64,000 nt of DNA from Polyangium sp. 6x1. GTDB taxonomy: Bacteria; Myxococcota_A; Polyangia; Polyangiales; Polyangiaceae. The translations under genes were made by a program, and so were the position numbers. The number at the start of each line of letters is the position of its first letter. The first letter of the stretch is position 1. Under the pieces are notes generated by a model. It ran no database searches. It was not told the DNA's origin and was given only the letters and a program-made list of their open reading frames with translations. The stretch lies in contig NZ_JARZHH010000001.1 in the NCBI RefSeq assembly GCF_029946515.1, forward strand, positions 186,001 through 250,000. Reading direction: 5' to 3'. This document shows, piece after piece, positions 34,099 to 43,012 of the stretch.

Positions 34099-35034
34099 TC
34101 ACCGCGTCCGCTCGTGATCACCGGCCGTTTCCTGATCGCGGTGAAAACGCGGCTGCCATGCAGATCCGCGAGCGAAACCTCCTGCATGGCGTTCGAGAAA
34201 AGCCTTCAGCTCTTCGGGGCGCCTCCCGGCGATCTGTTCGAACCCGGCGCTCGTCACGGCGAACCGGCCTTGCGACACGGACGCGAACAGGCTGGCGAAG
34301 GCGTGCGGCCACGGGTCTTCCATTGTGGCCCAGCAGCGCGCCAGGTAGTCCGTTGCGGAAACCGGCCGGTAAGCAATGGACCGGCCGAAGGCCATGCTGG
34401 CCAGCTCGGCGATCTCATCAAACGTGTATGCCTTGGCTCCTCCGAGCTCGAGGACCTGACCTTCATGGGCTCCCGATTCGAGCGCCAGCGCCGCCGCGGT
34501 GGCCACGTCGTCGCGCGAGATCGGCGCAATGTGCGCTCGTCCCGCCGGCACATCGACGATCCCCGTATCGCAGGCTTGCTCCAGCCATTGCGAGAACAGG
34601 AAGTCGGAGTACATGCCGCAGCGAACAATGGTCCATGGCTTGCCGCAGGCGCGCAATCGTTGCTCGGCGTCCCGGTAGACCGGCGCGAAGTAAAACGGCG
34701 AATGCTCTTCGACGTCGACGATGCTGGCGAAGACCACCCGCTCGATGGCTGACGCGGCGATTGCGTCGATGACGTTGGCGTGTTGCTTCATCACGTCGCG
34801 CGCATCGCCGTCGCTCGCGACGAACAGCAAGGCCGACACCCCTGCGAAAGCTTCGTCGAGGCTCGCCCGATCGGTGTAGTCGGCGCGGCCAAGCTGCACA
34901 CCGAAAGGCACACGCGCGGCCGCGCGCGCCGGGTCCCGCGCAAGTCCTGCCACGGCGCCCGCGCCGAGCCGGCTCGCGAGGAGCGCAACCGCGGCGCTGC
35001 CCACGTTGCCCGAAGCGCCAGTCACCAACAACAC
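34099..35034 (-). CDS. NmrA-like NAD(P)-binding oxidoreductase (atypical SDR)
   Basis: The product starts at the Rossmann strand with LLVTGASGNVGSAAVALLAS, whose GxxGxxG is the dinucleotide-binding motif. It contains VVFASIVDVEEHSPF, a Ser/Tyr region and a C-terminal substrate domain (ALELESGAHEGQ-type helix, ELGGAKAYTFDEIAELAS). This is the QOR2/NmrA branch of atypical short-chain reductases, which reduce quinones or sense redox cofactors. I prefer the GTG at 35034 (311 residues) because AGAGG lies five bases before it and the protein then begins right at the Rossmann strand. The longer ATG start at 35064 (321 residues) lacks a Shine-Dalgarno. Confidence 0.93.
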   Translation of the reverse strand: MLLVTGASGNVGSAAVALLASRLGAGAVAGLARDPARAAARVPFGVQLGRADYTDRASLDEAFAGVSALLFVASDGDARDVMKQHANVIDAIAASAIERVVFASIVDVEEHSPFYFAPVYRDAEQRLRACGKPWTIVRCGMYSDFLFSQWLEQACDTGIVDVPAGRAHIAPISRDDVATAAALALESGAHEGQVLELGGAKAYTFDEIAELASMAFGRSIAYRPVSATDYLARCWATMEDPWPHAFASLFASVSQGRFAVTSAGFEQIAGRRPEELKAFLERHAGGFARGSAWQPRFHRDQETAGDHERTR

Positions 35035-35064
35035 GTGAGCCTCTCTTCGGGGTAGCGCAGGCAT

Positions 35065-35376
35065 TCAGGAGCGGTCATGGCATTCCGTATTGGGCACGGT
35101 TGGATCTTATCCTCTCTCGTCGCCCACGTCGAGCACGAGTCTGTTTGCGGACAAGCTCGTCCCCTGACAATGCCTCGAGCGCGAGACCAAGTTGAAGAGC
35201 CGCGGGTTCTGTCGCCGGGCCGTCCCTACCGTCCGCGAACGCTCTTTCGTTACCGGAGCGTCTCTCCCGTTGACGCGATGGCCGGAGAACGGCTAGACGT
35301 CGCGGAGGGGAGTCGCGGAGTTTTTCAGGTGCGCCCACCGGACGGCGGGGCGCCGAGAGATAAGGCGTGTTCGGGT
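35065..35376. other. Divergent intergenic region
   Basis: These 312 bases separate the NmrA-like gene (leftward) from a lipoprotein gene (rightward) and must hold both promoters. I see no clear operator, hairpin or small gene. Confidence 0.4.
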
Positions 35377-37137
35377 ATGGATCGACGATCGAGAATGACG
35401 GGACGGGGTTTTGCGCAGCTTGGCGCGGTTGTGGGGGCGGCCGTGCTGATCGGCTGCGGCGGGGCCGGGGGCACGGGCGGGGGCGTGGCGCGGCCGATCG
35501 CCGAGTTCCCGAGCCAGGCCGACCTCTTGGCGCTCGGGGGAAAACCTTCCGTGAAGCCGGCCCTCCCGAAGACGGCGGGGGCGTCCGATGCGTGGAATAT
35601 CGAGATGGCGCCGGTCGCCGACGCCGCGGAGACGGCCTGGGAGCCCTCGGGGCGCTGGGAGACCCTGTTCGCCGAGGTCGCGCGGAGCGCGGCGAAGAAG
35701 CCCCGCCTGAACCTCGCCATGGCTTGCCTCGCCCACGAGCTCGGGCGTTTTTATCTTCAGCACGGCGCGACCCCGGACCAGAGCCTGCGCCGGTTTCTCG
35801 TGGGCGGATGCGGCAACCTCGTCCCGGATGTCTTCGAGGCGCATTTCGATCTGAAGGTCCCGGCCAACGTGAAGGAGGATGAAATCTTCACGAAGACCGG
35901 GGATGGCCTGCGCGCGGCGCTGGAGAAGAACCTCGCGCAGGGGATGGACCTCGCAGGGTTCTGGTTCGGCCGTCGGGACGACAAGGTCGTCGCGTACATG
36001 GTCGGCGCCCGTGAAAAAGCCCAGATCAAGCCTTTCTCGCTTTCGCCGAACGCGCAGGGCGAGGTGGTGATCGAGGGGCGCCTTCATGAGCAGGCGCAGT
36101 TCATGGAGGCGTATGTCAATTATGGCAGCGCCGCCGTCGCGCCGTGTCAGGTCGACCTGGCGGTGCCGCGGCCGCAGTTTCGTTTCATTTGCCGGCCCGC
36201 GCCGGGCGACGACACCACGTGGGTTCAGATGTTGTATGCGCCGCCGAAGCGCGTGCTCTCGACAGTGTTTGCCCAGGCGCTCCTGCGGCGCGCGCCCGAT
36301 GCCCCGCCGAGCTACGTGGCGGTGCGTTATGCGGACCCGACGCCGGTGGCGAGCCCCGAGGAGTTCACGAAGGCGATCGTCCAGCACCTCAACCGCGTGC
36401 GCAAGACCGCGGGACTCTCGCTGGTCTCGCTCGCCGCGCGCGAGTCCGACACGGCGGCGAAGCTCGCGCCTCATTACTTCTCGGCGGCCCTCGAGGGCAA
36501 TCCGCAGGCGGACCTCATCGCGCTCGGGCTCTTGGCGGGCTGGGAGGTCGGCGGGACGATCCGGAATGCGACGTTGATGTCGGAGATATCGCCCACGCTC
36601 GATGCCGGCCGATGGCTCACCTCGGCGCTGGAGATGCCCATCGGGCGGAATACGCTGTTTTCGCGGGACATCGAGCAGGTCGCGTTCGGGCCGCTCCTGA
36701 TGAAGGAGGAGGGCGTGATCGGCGCGGTGGTGACGGGGTATCGATTCCACCATGGGAACAACCACACCGAGGACGTGAAGAACCTCTTGACCCGCGTCGT
36801 ACAGTCCCGCGCGAGGATGGGGCTCCCCGCGCCGCTCCGGCTCGGCTCGGTCGCGCAGGTGATGGACGAGGAGCTCGCGAAGGTGCACACGGACGTGGCG
36901 ACGCCGGAGGAGGCCCTCAATGCAGTGCTGAGCCGCGCCGTGGACCTGTTCAGCATGGGAATGCGTGGATTCGTGATCGAGGCGTCCTCGCTCGAGGAGC
37001 TGGAGATCCCGGAGGAGGTCCTCCGCCAGCCGACGCTCCACCTCGACATCGGCGTGACCCACCACAAACCGAAAGGTGCCGCGTGGGCGCAATACACGAT
37101 TCTGGTCGTGCACGCGGTGATGCCGGACAAAACCTGA
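35377..37137 (+). CDS. Large secreted lipoprotein, possible CAP-like domain
   Basis: The 586-residue product has a lipoprotein signal (GAVVGAAVLIGCGG). The first half has LAMACLAHELGRFYLQHGAT and FLVGGCGNLVPDVFEAHFDL. The second half begins IVQHLNRVRKTAGLSLVSLA and continues with helices and GRNTLFSRDIEQVAFGPLL, then GAVVTGYRF. This LNxxRxxAGL...GR..L...VGxG layout faintly recalls CAP/SCP domains, and the first half may be a diverged copy (CLAHELGRFY). I cannot prove either. The ATG at 35377 is proposed; 35395 is an alternative. Nothing in the neighbourhood explains it. Confidence 0.85.
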   Translation: MDRRSRMTGRGFAQLGAVVGAAVLIGCGGAGGTGGGVARPIAEFPSQADLLALGGKPSVKPALPKTAGASDAWNIEMAPVADAAETAWEPSGRWETLFAEVARSAAKKPRLNLAMACLAHELGRFYLQHGATPDQSLRRFLVGGCGNLVPDVFEAHFDLKVPANVKEDEIFTKTGDGLRAALEKNLAQGMDLAGFWFGRRDDKVVAYMVGAREKAQIKPFSLSPNAQGEVVIEGRLHEQAQFMEAYVNYGSAAVAPCQVDLAVPRPQFRFICRPAPGDDTTWVQMLYAPPKRVLSTVFAQALLRRAPDAPPSYVAVRYADPTPVASPEEFTKAIVQHLNRVRKTAGLSLVSLAARESDTAAKLAPHYFSAALEGNPQADLIALGLLAGWEVGGTIRNATLMSEISPTLDAGRWLTSALEMPIGRNTLFSRDIEQVAFGPLLMKEEGVIGAVVTGYRFHHGNNHTEDVKNLLTRVVQSRARMGLPAPLRLGSVAQVMDEELAKVHTDVATPEEALNAVLSRAVDLFSMGMRGFVIEASSLEELEIPEEVLRQPTLHLDIGVTHHKPKGAAWAQYTILVVHAVMPDKT

Positions 37138-37238
37138 AGCGTCTCCGGGGCGGCGTTCGGCGCGCCTCGACAGCGTTCTCGTCGGCCGTCGCGTCCTCGT
37201 GCGGCGGCGACGTTCGATCGAGCCTTGGCGCTACATGA

Positions 37239-37280
37239 CTGTCACGCGGGCGTACCACCTCGCTGTCACGCCCGCGTGAC
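37239..37280. promoter_or_regulatory. CTGTCACGC repeats with a 16-base inverted repeat
   Basis: Two CTGTCACGC copies start at 37239 and 37263. The second forms with GCGTGAC a perfect inverted repeat GTCACGC-CC-GCGTGAC (37265-37280). The cluster is about 155 bases upstream of the lipoprotein start at 37436. The same nonamer precedes the genes at 13091 and 14898. Confidence 0.5.
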
Positions 37281-37435
37281 AAGTGTTTCGGAGCCGTTAC
37301 GCTCGGACGAGGGGCGGCTCGCCTCGAGCCGATGCAATTCGCCCCGGGCAAACGTGGCATGCGGCGTGCAGATGTTGGGGGGCTCGTGAACGCCAACCCA
37401 TTCGAGGCGCGCATCGTCGCCGAAGTGGAGTCTCC

Positions 37436-38206
37436 ATGAAACGCAACCTTCTTCCCGCATCGCTGCTCCCCCTCTTCGCGGTCCTCGGGCTCGCGTGCTC
37501 CGGAGAGGACCCCAAGCCCCCCGAGCCCCCGGCCCCTCCCGATTACCTCTTCGACGTCGAGGAGCAGCCCTTCGGCAAGACGTACGAGCAATGGGCCGAG
37601 ACGTGGTTTGAATGGGCGCTCGCGATCCCCAAGGCCGAAAATCCAATTCTGGACGGGCCTTGCGAGGGGCACCAGATGGGCGACGTGTTCTTCCTCGTGG
37701 GCAATACGGGCGGCCAGACCACGCGCGCTTGCACCGTTCCCTCGGGAAAAGCCATCTTCTTCCCGATCGTCAACTCCGTGGCGCGGACGTGCCCGGAGTA
37801 CACCGAAAACCCCGACCTGACGTGCGAAGATTTGACGTCCGAGACGAGGGCCCACGACAACGCGTCGTCGTTCTTCGACGATTACGAGGTGACGACGACG
37901 CTCGAAATCGATGGGCATGCCATCACGGACCTCGACGACCGACGCGCCCACACGGCCACCTTCGACGACCCCACGCCGAGCCAGGCCGAGGACCTTTTCG
38001 GGTCCATTTGCAGCGGCCCCATCCGGGAAAATCCCTGCAGCGTGCCGGTGGGCACGACGCGGATTGCCGCCGCCGACGGCTATTGGGTCATGCTGAAGCC
38101 CCTCCCCGCTGGAGATCACGAGGTCCGGTTCACCGGGAAGATCGTTTTCTCGCCGGATGAGACCTTCGATCTGGACGTCACGTACAACCTCACCGTCGCG
38201 CCTTGA
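37436..38206 (+). CDS. Secreted lipoprotein of a conserved family without known function
   Basis: The 256-residue protein begins MKRNLLPASLLPLFAVLGLACS, a lipoprotein signal, with GGAG six bases before the ATG. The domain shows FGKTYEQWAETWFEWALAIP, then CEGHQMGDVFFLVGNTGG, TRACTVPSGKAIFFPIVNSV and CSVPVGTTRIAAADGYWVML. From memory this is a widespread bacterial secreted family (YGEWSARWWQWxLSIP...C..GQ.G.VWFL...TVPAGKAxFFP) that has no assigned function. Five or more cysteines are probably paired. The upstream region carries the shared CTGTCACGC elements. Confidence 0.9.
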   Translation: MKRNLLPASLLPLFAVLGLACSGEDPKPPEPPAPPDYLFDVEEQPFGKTYEQWAETWFEWALAIPKAENPILDGPCEGHQMGDVFFLVGNTGGQTTRACTVPSGKAIFFPIVNSVARTCPEYTENPDLTCEDLTSETRAHDNASSFFDDYEVTTTLEIDGHAITDLDDRRAHTATFDDPTPSQAEDLFGSICSGPIRENPCSVPVGTTRIAAADGYWVMLKPLPAGDHEVRFTGKIVFSPDETFDLDVTYNLTVAP

Positions 38207-38364
38207 ACATCCCGCGCCTGTTCGTCTTGACGACGAAGGGGCAACGCGGCCTCGGCTGCACGTTCACGGGAGCTCCCGCGAGCGCTCGCGGCCCCGAAAC
38301 GTTCAAGCAGAACTTGCTTGTACGCCGGGACCCCTGCTAGGCGTCGAGCAGGAGGTCGCGGCTC

Positions 38365-39177
38365 ATGGGGCTCTGGTATCGCAAACGATCGCGTATGGAG
38401 AGGGCTCCAGGGATCGCACGGCAGATGCGGCTGGCTCGTTGTTGGATCCTTTGCCTCGTCGTGGGGGGATGCACGCGTGGCCAGCCGGATGGGGCGGCGA
38501 ATGCCCCTCCGAGCGCCATCGCTCCAGCGCCGAGCGCCATCGCTCCAGCGCCGAGCGCCATCGCTCCAGCGCCGAGCGCCACCTCGTCCGCAGCACCGGA
38601 TACGAAGACTTCGGACGTCCCGGAGGCGCCTCCGTCGGCGCCGCCCATGGGGCCGCCTTCGTGCCCGAGCACGATCCGCGTCGAGAAAGGGGATTCCTTC
38701 GAGTCCATCACCAATCGCTGCTATGGGAGCCGCACGTATCAAGACTTTCTCGTGGCGCACAACCACCACGAGCGGAAGGGGCTTCGCGCCGGCGAGACAT
38801 TGAAGATTCCGCCTTTCGAGACCCTGGCCCGCGAGCGCGTCGCGGCGAAATGGGCGGGCGAAATGGGCGCGGTCGCCTCCGCGTACGCTCACTTTCTCCG
38901 CGCGGAGCCCGAGATCGAGACGCAGCTTCGTGGCCAGAAGCCGGGGATGGGGCAGTATCGGCCGAGCGCCGCGGCGAAGCTCGAGCTCGACGCCGCCGCC
39001 AGCGCGCTCCGCCCTGTCGTGGAGCACCTTCGCGCAGCCGGCGTTCGAACGAAGAAGTTCGCCCAGGCCGTGGAGGCGTTCGAGCAACTTGCCAGCGGCA
39101 AGGGCAGCTTCTCCACCGACTACGCGACCGAGGAGATCCACCAATGCTTCTCCTACGGCATTTCGGCGCTCGAGTAG
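38365..39177 (+). CDS. LysM-domain exported protein
   Basis: The 270-residue protein starts at an ATG with a perfect AGGAGG nine bases upstream. Residues 20-36 (MRLARCWILCLVVGGC) are a lipoprotein-type signal, which makes the first 20 residues an unusually long n-region. A Pro/Ala linker with three identical PSAIAPA units follows. A LysM domain (about 100-150: STIRVEKGDSFESITNRCYG, then LRAGETLKIPPFE) should bind peptidoglycan or chitin-type glycans. The C-terminal 120 residues are helical. It probably works at the cell wall. Confidence 0.88.
   Translation: MGLWYRKRSRMERAPGIARQMRLARCWILCLVVGGCTRGQPDGAANAPPSAIAPAPSAIAPAPSAIAPAPSATSSAAPDTKTSDVPEAPPSAPPMGPPSCPSTIRVEKGDSFESITNRCYGSRTYQDFLVAHNHHERKGLRAGETLKIPPFETLARERVAAKWAGEMGAVASAYAHFLRAEPEIETQLRGQKPGMGQYRPSAAAKLELDAAASALRPVVEHLRAAGVRTKKFAQAVEAFEQLASGKGSFSTDYATEEIHQCFSYGISALE
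38511..38573 (+). repeat. Three tandem 21-base repeats
   Basis: Three identical 21-base units beginning GAGCGCCATCGCTCC encode SAIAPAP. A partial fourth unit follows. They form the linker of the LysM protein; it is a coding minisatellite. Confidence 0.9.
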
Positions 39178-39302
39178 GCCTTCCGCACCCGATCCGCCGA
39201 TTTGCGCGGGCACGCCGATCACCAGCTCGCATGCGCGCCCTCCCCCTCTTCCAGGGCGACCCAACTAGGCCATCTGTCCCGAATTCGTGGTATATGCCGT
39301 GC

Positions 39303-39818
39303 ATGGGAAGCAACACCACGGCGGTCGCCGTCGACATCCATCGGGTGAAGGCGGCATGGGGCTCGAACGACGCGAGCCTCCGCGCGCGCGTCCTCTCGGC
39401 GCGATACAGCAAGTATCTCGCGACGATCGACGATCCGGGCGCGGGCGCGCTCGACGAAGTCCTCGCCGGCGCCATTGGCGATCGCTGTCCGTCGCGGTAC
39501 GGCTACGCCGTGGTGGCGCTGATGCACACGCTCGGGACTGTGCTCCCGGGCGAGGTACGCAGCATGCAGGCGATCTTTGGCATGGACGAGGTCGATAGCC
39601 CGGACCTCAACTATCCCGACCAAACCTGGCCCGTTCCCATCCCGAACACCCCGGAGTACCCGCTGGTGACCATCGTCTACCGGGAACGGCTCGCGGCGCT
39701 CGCCGCCAAGATCGCCGCCGCACACGGCGACGAGGGCTCCGAGTTCATCGAGGCGCTCACGGGCTGGGTGGCGAAGACCATCGAGCTCGGCGTGGATCTC
39801 GTCATCTTCGATTACTGA
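39303..39818 (+). CDS. Hypothetical protein, possibly DUF7691-like
   Basis: The 171-residue cytosolic protein begins MGSNTTAVAVDIHRVKAAWG and has no signal. The opening VDIHRVKAAWGSNDASLRAR followed by a helical domain and PIPNTPEYPLVTIVYRERLA brings to mind DUF7691 proteins (VDLxxLRAAxGSxDExLL). This is recollection, not a search. An ATG at 39294 three codons upstream is an alternative; neither has a clear Shine-Dalgarno. It is convergent with the FG-GAP/CARDB lipoprotein gene. Confidence 0.78.
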   Translation: MGSNTTAVAVDIHRVKAAWGSNDASLRARVLSARYSKYLATIDDPGAGALDEVLAGAIGDRCPSRYGYAVVALMHTLGTVLPGEVRSMQAIFGMDEVDSPDLNYPDQTWPVPIPNTPEYPLVTIVYRERLAALAAKIAAAHGDEGSEFIEALTGWVAKTIELGVDLVIFDY

Positions 39819-39867
39819 ACCCCGGATCGATCCGCCCCCTGCCCGCCGACCGTGTCGCTGCGCAGGT

Positions 39868-41928
39868 TCATGGGCAGATCGCCGGGAGCGTGATCTCGTT
39901 ATTGTTCTCCACGCATTCGCTTGCGATTGCGTTGCCGGCGCCATCTTCATCGACCGAGAGCACGAGGCTCACGTATCCCGCGGCCACGCTCGCGTCGAGG
40001 GTCGATTCCAGGGGCTTCGAGGACCAACCTGGCGCAAGCGGCTCGTCGAGCTTGCCGGACGCGAGCAAGGTCTTTGTCCCGTCTTGCGCCACGCCTCGAA
40101 TGGCCCAGGAGAGCCCCACCGGCGCGGCGCCGGCCCCTCGGTTTTCCACGCGGAAGACGAGCCGGCCCGACGCCGGGCAACTCTCGCTGCAGCTCGCGAA
40201 GACGACGGGGACGAGATCCGGCGCGACGAGCGCACCGAGCGCGCTGAAGCCGCCCTCGCGGAACGAATTGCGCCCGAGCCAGTGAGGCATCTCTTTCGCA
40301 GGGATACGAAGGTCGTCGTCCACGTTCGTGATGTGGTAGGCGTGCTGGTTCCAGACCGGCCGGCCCGTGGCCCAATCGTTGCCGGCGCCCGATAGCACGG
40401 TGATGCCCGTCCACGGCCCCGTGAAATACCCATTGTTGGACGCGAGGACGATGTCCGCGTGGCCGTCGGCGTCGACGTCCGCCATGACGGGATACTCGTG
40501 ATACGTCGCGCTCACGTGCTCGGACATCTGCGCGACGGCGTTGCCCGTGGATCCATCGAAGATCCACAGGGTCTGCTCGTCCGCGTAGACCACCTCCGCC
40601 TTGCCATCTCCATTGAAATCGAAGACGGACGATCCCGTGACGAACGAGGTGTTGTCCTGGATGGGAGCCGTCCACAGGACTCCGTCCGCCTCCTCCGGAT
40701 CCAGCACCGCGTACACCGCGCTCGCCGCGACGCCGATCTCGGGCTTCCCATCTCCATCGAAATCGGCGACGGTCGGCGGGCCGCCGTAGGCGCCGAGCAC
40801 CCCGGAGCGGCTCCATATCGTGGTTCCGTCGGCCGGATGCAGGATGTACACCGCGCCGGCATGAACGACGACGATCTCGGGCTTCCCTGGATCCGCGCCC
40901 GGGATGTCGAAATCGGCCACGGCGGCATGTCCGCCCGGCCCGGTCCACAGCGTCGCCCCGTCCAGCCGGCTCGCGCCCGCGCCACTCACGATTTCCATGG
41001 ATCCGTCCTGATCCAGATCGACGAAGAACGACGTGGGGCTGTGGAAGTCGAGAGACCCGAAATACCAGTCGTGCGAGAGGACCGTCTTCACCACCACTTG
41101 CCCGTCACTGGCGCAGACGGTGTTCCCCGCGAGGATCTCGGCGTTCCCCGTACCATCGGCGTCGGCGATGGCGGGATACCCATAGGCACCGACGCCAGCG
41201 GGGCAGCTCCAGAGCGGCATTCCTTGGTTGTCGAACGCGAGCAAATTGCCCGCATTGTCGATCGTGTACACCTCGGGCAAACCATTTCGATCCGCGTCAC
41301 CGAGGGCCACACCCGCGGCGCCCCGCGGGCCGGGCGCGCTCCAGAGCTCCGCGCCGTCCTTGCCCGAGATCGCGCGGAGGTACCCATTGCCGAACCACCC
41401 CGTGGAGCCGCTGTAGGTGGTGAACACGATGTCGGGGATGTCCTTCGTGTCGACCTGACCATCTCCGTTGTCGTCGTTCAGATTGCCGACGACCGGCGTC
41501 ACGATGACCTGATCGTACGCGGGGGCGACGTCGAAGGTGCCCTTGCGCCATTTCACGACGGGCGCGAGCTCGCCTGGCGGAGCCGTGAACTGGCAAGCCG
41601 CGTCCGACATGACGCTCTCTGCGGGCGGAGGGTCGCTGCAGAAATCGACCATCGCGCCGCCAGCACCACCCATGCCGCCCATTCCGCCGGCACCGCCCAT
41701 GCCGCCGGCACCGCCCATTCCCCCGGTCCCGCCCATTCCGCCGGCACCGCCCATGCCGCCGGTCCCGCCCATTCCGCCGGCACCGCCCATTCCGCCGGCC
41801 GCGCTTCCCGTCGTATGGGTCGTGTCGTCGGTGCCGCCGCATGCGACCACCGCAGCGAACGCGAACAAGGCCATATACCTCGCCGCGACGAACGACGCTC
41901 CGACCCTTCGTGCAACATGAATGCTCAT
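39868..41928 (-). CDS. FG-GAP/VCBS propeller lipoprotein with C-terminal CARDB domain
   Basis: The 686-residue protein has a lipoprotein signal (ALFAFAAVVACGG), then a long linker of Gly-Gly-Met/Ala/Thr repeats. The FG-GAP/VCBS propeller follows with Ca-loop motifs NDDNGDGQVDTKDIPDI, DADRNGLPEVYTI, DADGTGNAEILAG, DLDQDGSMEIVSG, DFDGDGKPEIGVA, DFNGDGKAEVVYA and DVDADGHADIVLA. A CARDB-type beta-sandwich closes it (LVFRVENRGAGAAPVGLSWA...ECVENNNEITLP). GGAGGAGG lies nine bases before the ATG. It follows the acetoacetate-decarboxylase-like gene by 31 bases on the same strand and may be co-transcribed. A surface or extracellular-matrix role is likely. Confidence 0.93.
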   Translation of the reverse strand: MSIHVARRVGASFVAARYMALFAFAAVVACGGTDDTTHTTGSAAGGMGGAGGMGGTGGMGGAGGMGGTGGMGGAGGMGGAGGMGGMGGAGGAMVDFCSDPPPAESVMSDAACQFTAPPGELAPVVKWRKGTFDVAPAYDQVIVTPVVGNLNDDNGDGQVDTKDIPDIVFTTYSGSTGWFGNGYLRAISGKDGAELWSAPGPRGAAGVALGDADRNGLPEVYTIDNAGNLLAFDNQGMPLWSCPAGVGAYGYPAIADADGTGNAEILAGNTVCASDGQVVVKTVLSHDWYFGSLDFHSPTSFFVDLDQDGSMEIVSGAGASRLDGATLWTGPGGHAAVADFDIPGADPGKPEIVVVHAGAVYILHPADGTTIWSRSGVLGAYGGPPTVADFDGDGKPEIGVAASAVYAVLDPEEADGVLWTAPIQDNTSFVTGSSVFDFNGDGKAEVVYADEQTLWIFDGSTGNAVAQMSEHVSATYHEYPVMADVDADGHADIVLASNNGYFTGPWTGITVLSGAGNDWATGRPVWNQHAYHITNVDDDLRIPAKEMPHWLGRNSFREGGFSALGALVAPDLVPVVFASCSESCPASGRLVFRVENRGAGAAPVGLSWAIRGVAQDGTKTLLASGKLDEPLAPGWSSKPLESTLDASVAAGYVSLVLSVDEDGAGNAIASECVENNNEITLPAICP
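41657..41800 (-). repeat. Repetitive Gly-rich linker DNA (about 18-base units)
   Basis: Units encoding GGMGGA or GGMGGT recur about seven times in the FG-GAP lipoprotein. The DNA alternates GGCGGCATGGGCGGT-like and GGCGGAATGGGCGGG-like units on the coding strand. Confidence 0.88.
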
Positions 41929-41959
41929 CACCCGTATCCTCCTCCGCGTCTGGCTGCGC

Positions 41960-42628
41960 CTACACCGGCTCCACGCGCGCCACCGGAAAACGCAGCGTGA
42001 ACTCCGAGAGTCGCGCCGCGAAAAGGACCTTGCCCTGCGATACGTCCGGAAAACGCGCGGGATCGACGCGGGCCTCGACGAGGCGGGCGAGCTCCACCTT
42101 GCAGGAAGCCTCGGGCGCATAATAAAAAGCTCGGTCTTCGTCGATTTGCACGAGCGTGCGGAGCGCCTCGGGCATGAGCACACTGGAGGCGGGCAGGCGC
42201 AGGCCCCGAGGCGCGAACACGAGGTCGGCGAAGACGTGGTCGCCGTCACGGAGTCGCACGCGATCCTGGCCGGCTTCACGGGTCACCTCGAAATCGGCGC
42301 GGTCCTTGGGGATTCCCCAGTTCTGCCGGCCGTTCACCACGCTGTCCCAGGAGCTGACGTAGATCTTCGTGATGGACCAGAAGAGCCCTCCGCCGACCTG
42401 GAAGCGGCAGGGGATGAAGAGGAGCTCGCGATAGGGGCCGACGTCCGACGACGCATAATCGACGAACATCAAGGCGCCCGTGCGGCCCTGGGCCCGCCCC
42501 CGGAGCGGCTCCGGCACGAAGCTGCCCTCTTCGATCAGCCGCGGAGGGAGCCGGAGCATGACCACATAAGCGTCTCCGCCGAGTGTCCAAGGAGCGGGAA
42601 CGCGAGGCACATCGGGCGCCGGAGGCAT
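41960..42628 (-). CDS. Acetoacetate decarboxylase-family protein
   Basis: The 222-residue cytosolic protein shows the family pattern: MLRLPPRLIEEGSFVPEPLR, FVDYASSDVGPYRELLFIPC and NWGIPKDRADFEVTREAG, where the Lys in G-I-P-K could be the Schiff-base lysine of true decarboxylases. The usual Glu partner near it is not evident, so it may act on another beta-keto acid or be non-catalytic. The last 30 residues (KVLFAARLSEFTLRFPVARV) complete the barrel. It lies 31 bases upstream of the FG-GAP lipoprotein gene on the same strand. Family firm, reaction uncertain. Confidence 0.88.
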   Translation of the reverse strand: MPPAPDVPRVPAPWTLGGDAYVVMLRLPPRLIEEGSFVPEPLRGRAQGRTGALMFVDYASSDVGPYRELLFIPCRFQVGGGLFWSITKIYVSSWDSVVNGRQNWGIPKDRADFEVTREAGQDRVRLRDGDHVFADLVFAPRGLRLPASSVLMPEALRTLVQIDEDRAFYYAPEASCKVELARLVEARVDPARFPDVSQGKVLFAARLSEFTLRFPVARVEPV

Positions 42629-42754
42629 GACCCGAGAAGCGCAGAAAGGATGCCCGTTGTCAAGCTCGGCGGTCCGCTCGAGATCGCCTGGGCGTGGATC
42701 AGCGACCTCGAGCGCCCACGGGGCCCGACGACGCTGCGTCGCAGAATCGGTCGC

Positions 42755-43012
42755 TCAGAAGTCGATGCAAACGCCGCCGGAGCAGCGCCGGATCAACTGC
42801 CAGGTGCCGTACTGGCACTCGTAGGTGCTGGTTTCCGTCGAGCTGCCTTGCTTCCTGCTGGTGACGTACGTCGCGCCCTCGTTGGCCGCGGTGCAGGGCG
42901 GCAGCGTCTCCGCCTGCTCCTCGAGGGTGGAATCATCGACGTCGAGGTCCACGCCTTCCTCGGCAATACAACCAGCAAGTGCCAGCGCGGCAATCGCGAT
43001 CAGTCGTTTCAT
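42755..43012 (-). CDS. Very small secreted lipoprotein
   Basis: The 85-residue product begins MKRLIAIAALALAGCIAEEG, a lipoprotein signal with Cys15 as lipid site. The 70-residue mature part has four further cysteines (PPCTAANEGA, TYECQYGTWQ, RRCSGGVCIDF), probably two disulphides. GGAG lies seven bases before the ATG. It resembles other tiny Cys-rich lipoproteins of myxobacteria. Function unknown. Confidence 0.85.
   Translation of the reverse strand: MKRLIAIAALALAGCIAEEGVDLDVDDSTLEEQAETLPPCTAANEGATYVTSRKQGSSTETSTYECQYGTWQLIRRCSGGVCIDF

Noticed and set aside
38511-38573. Regular 21-base repeats resembling a small CRISPR array
   Set aside because: Units are contiguous without spacers and lie in frame inside a lipoprotein linker; no cas genes nearby.
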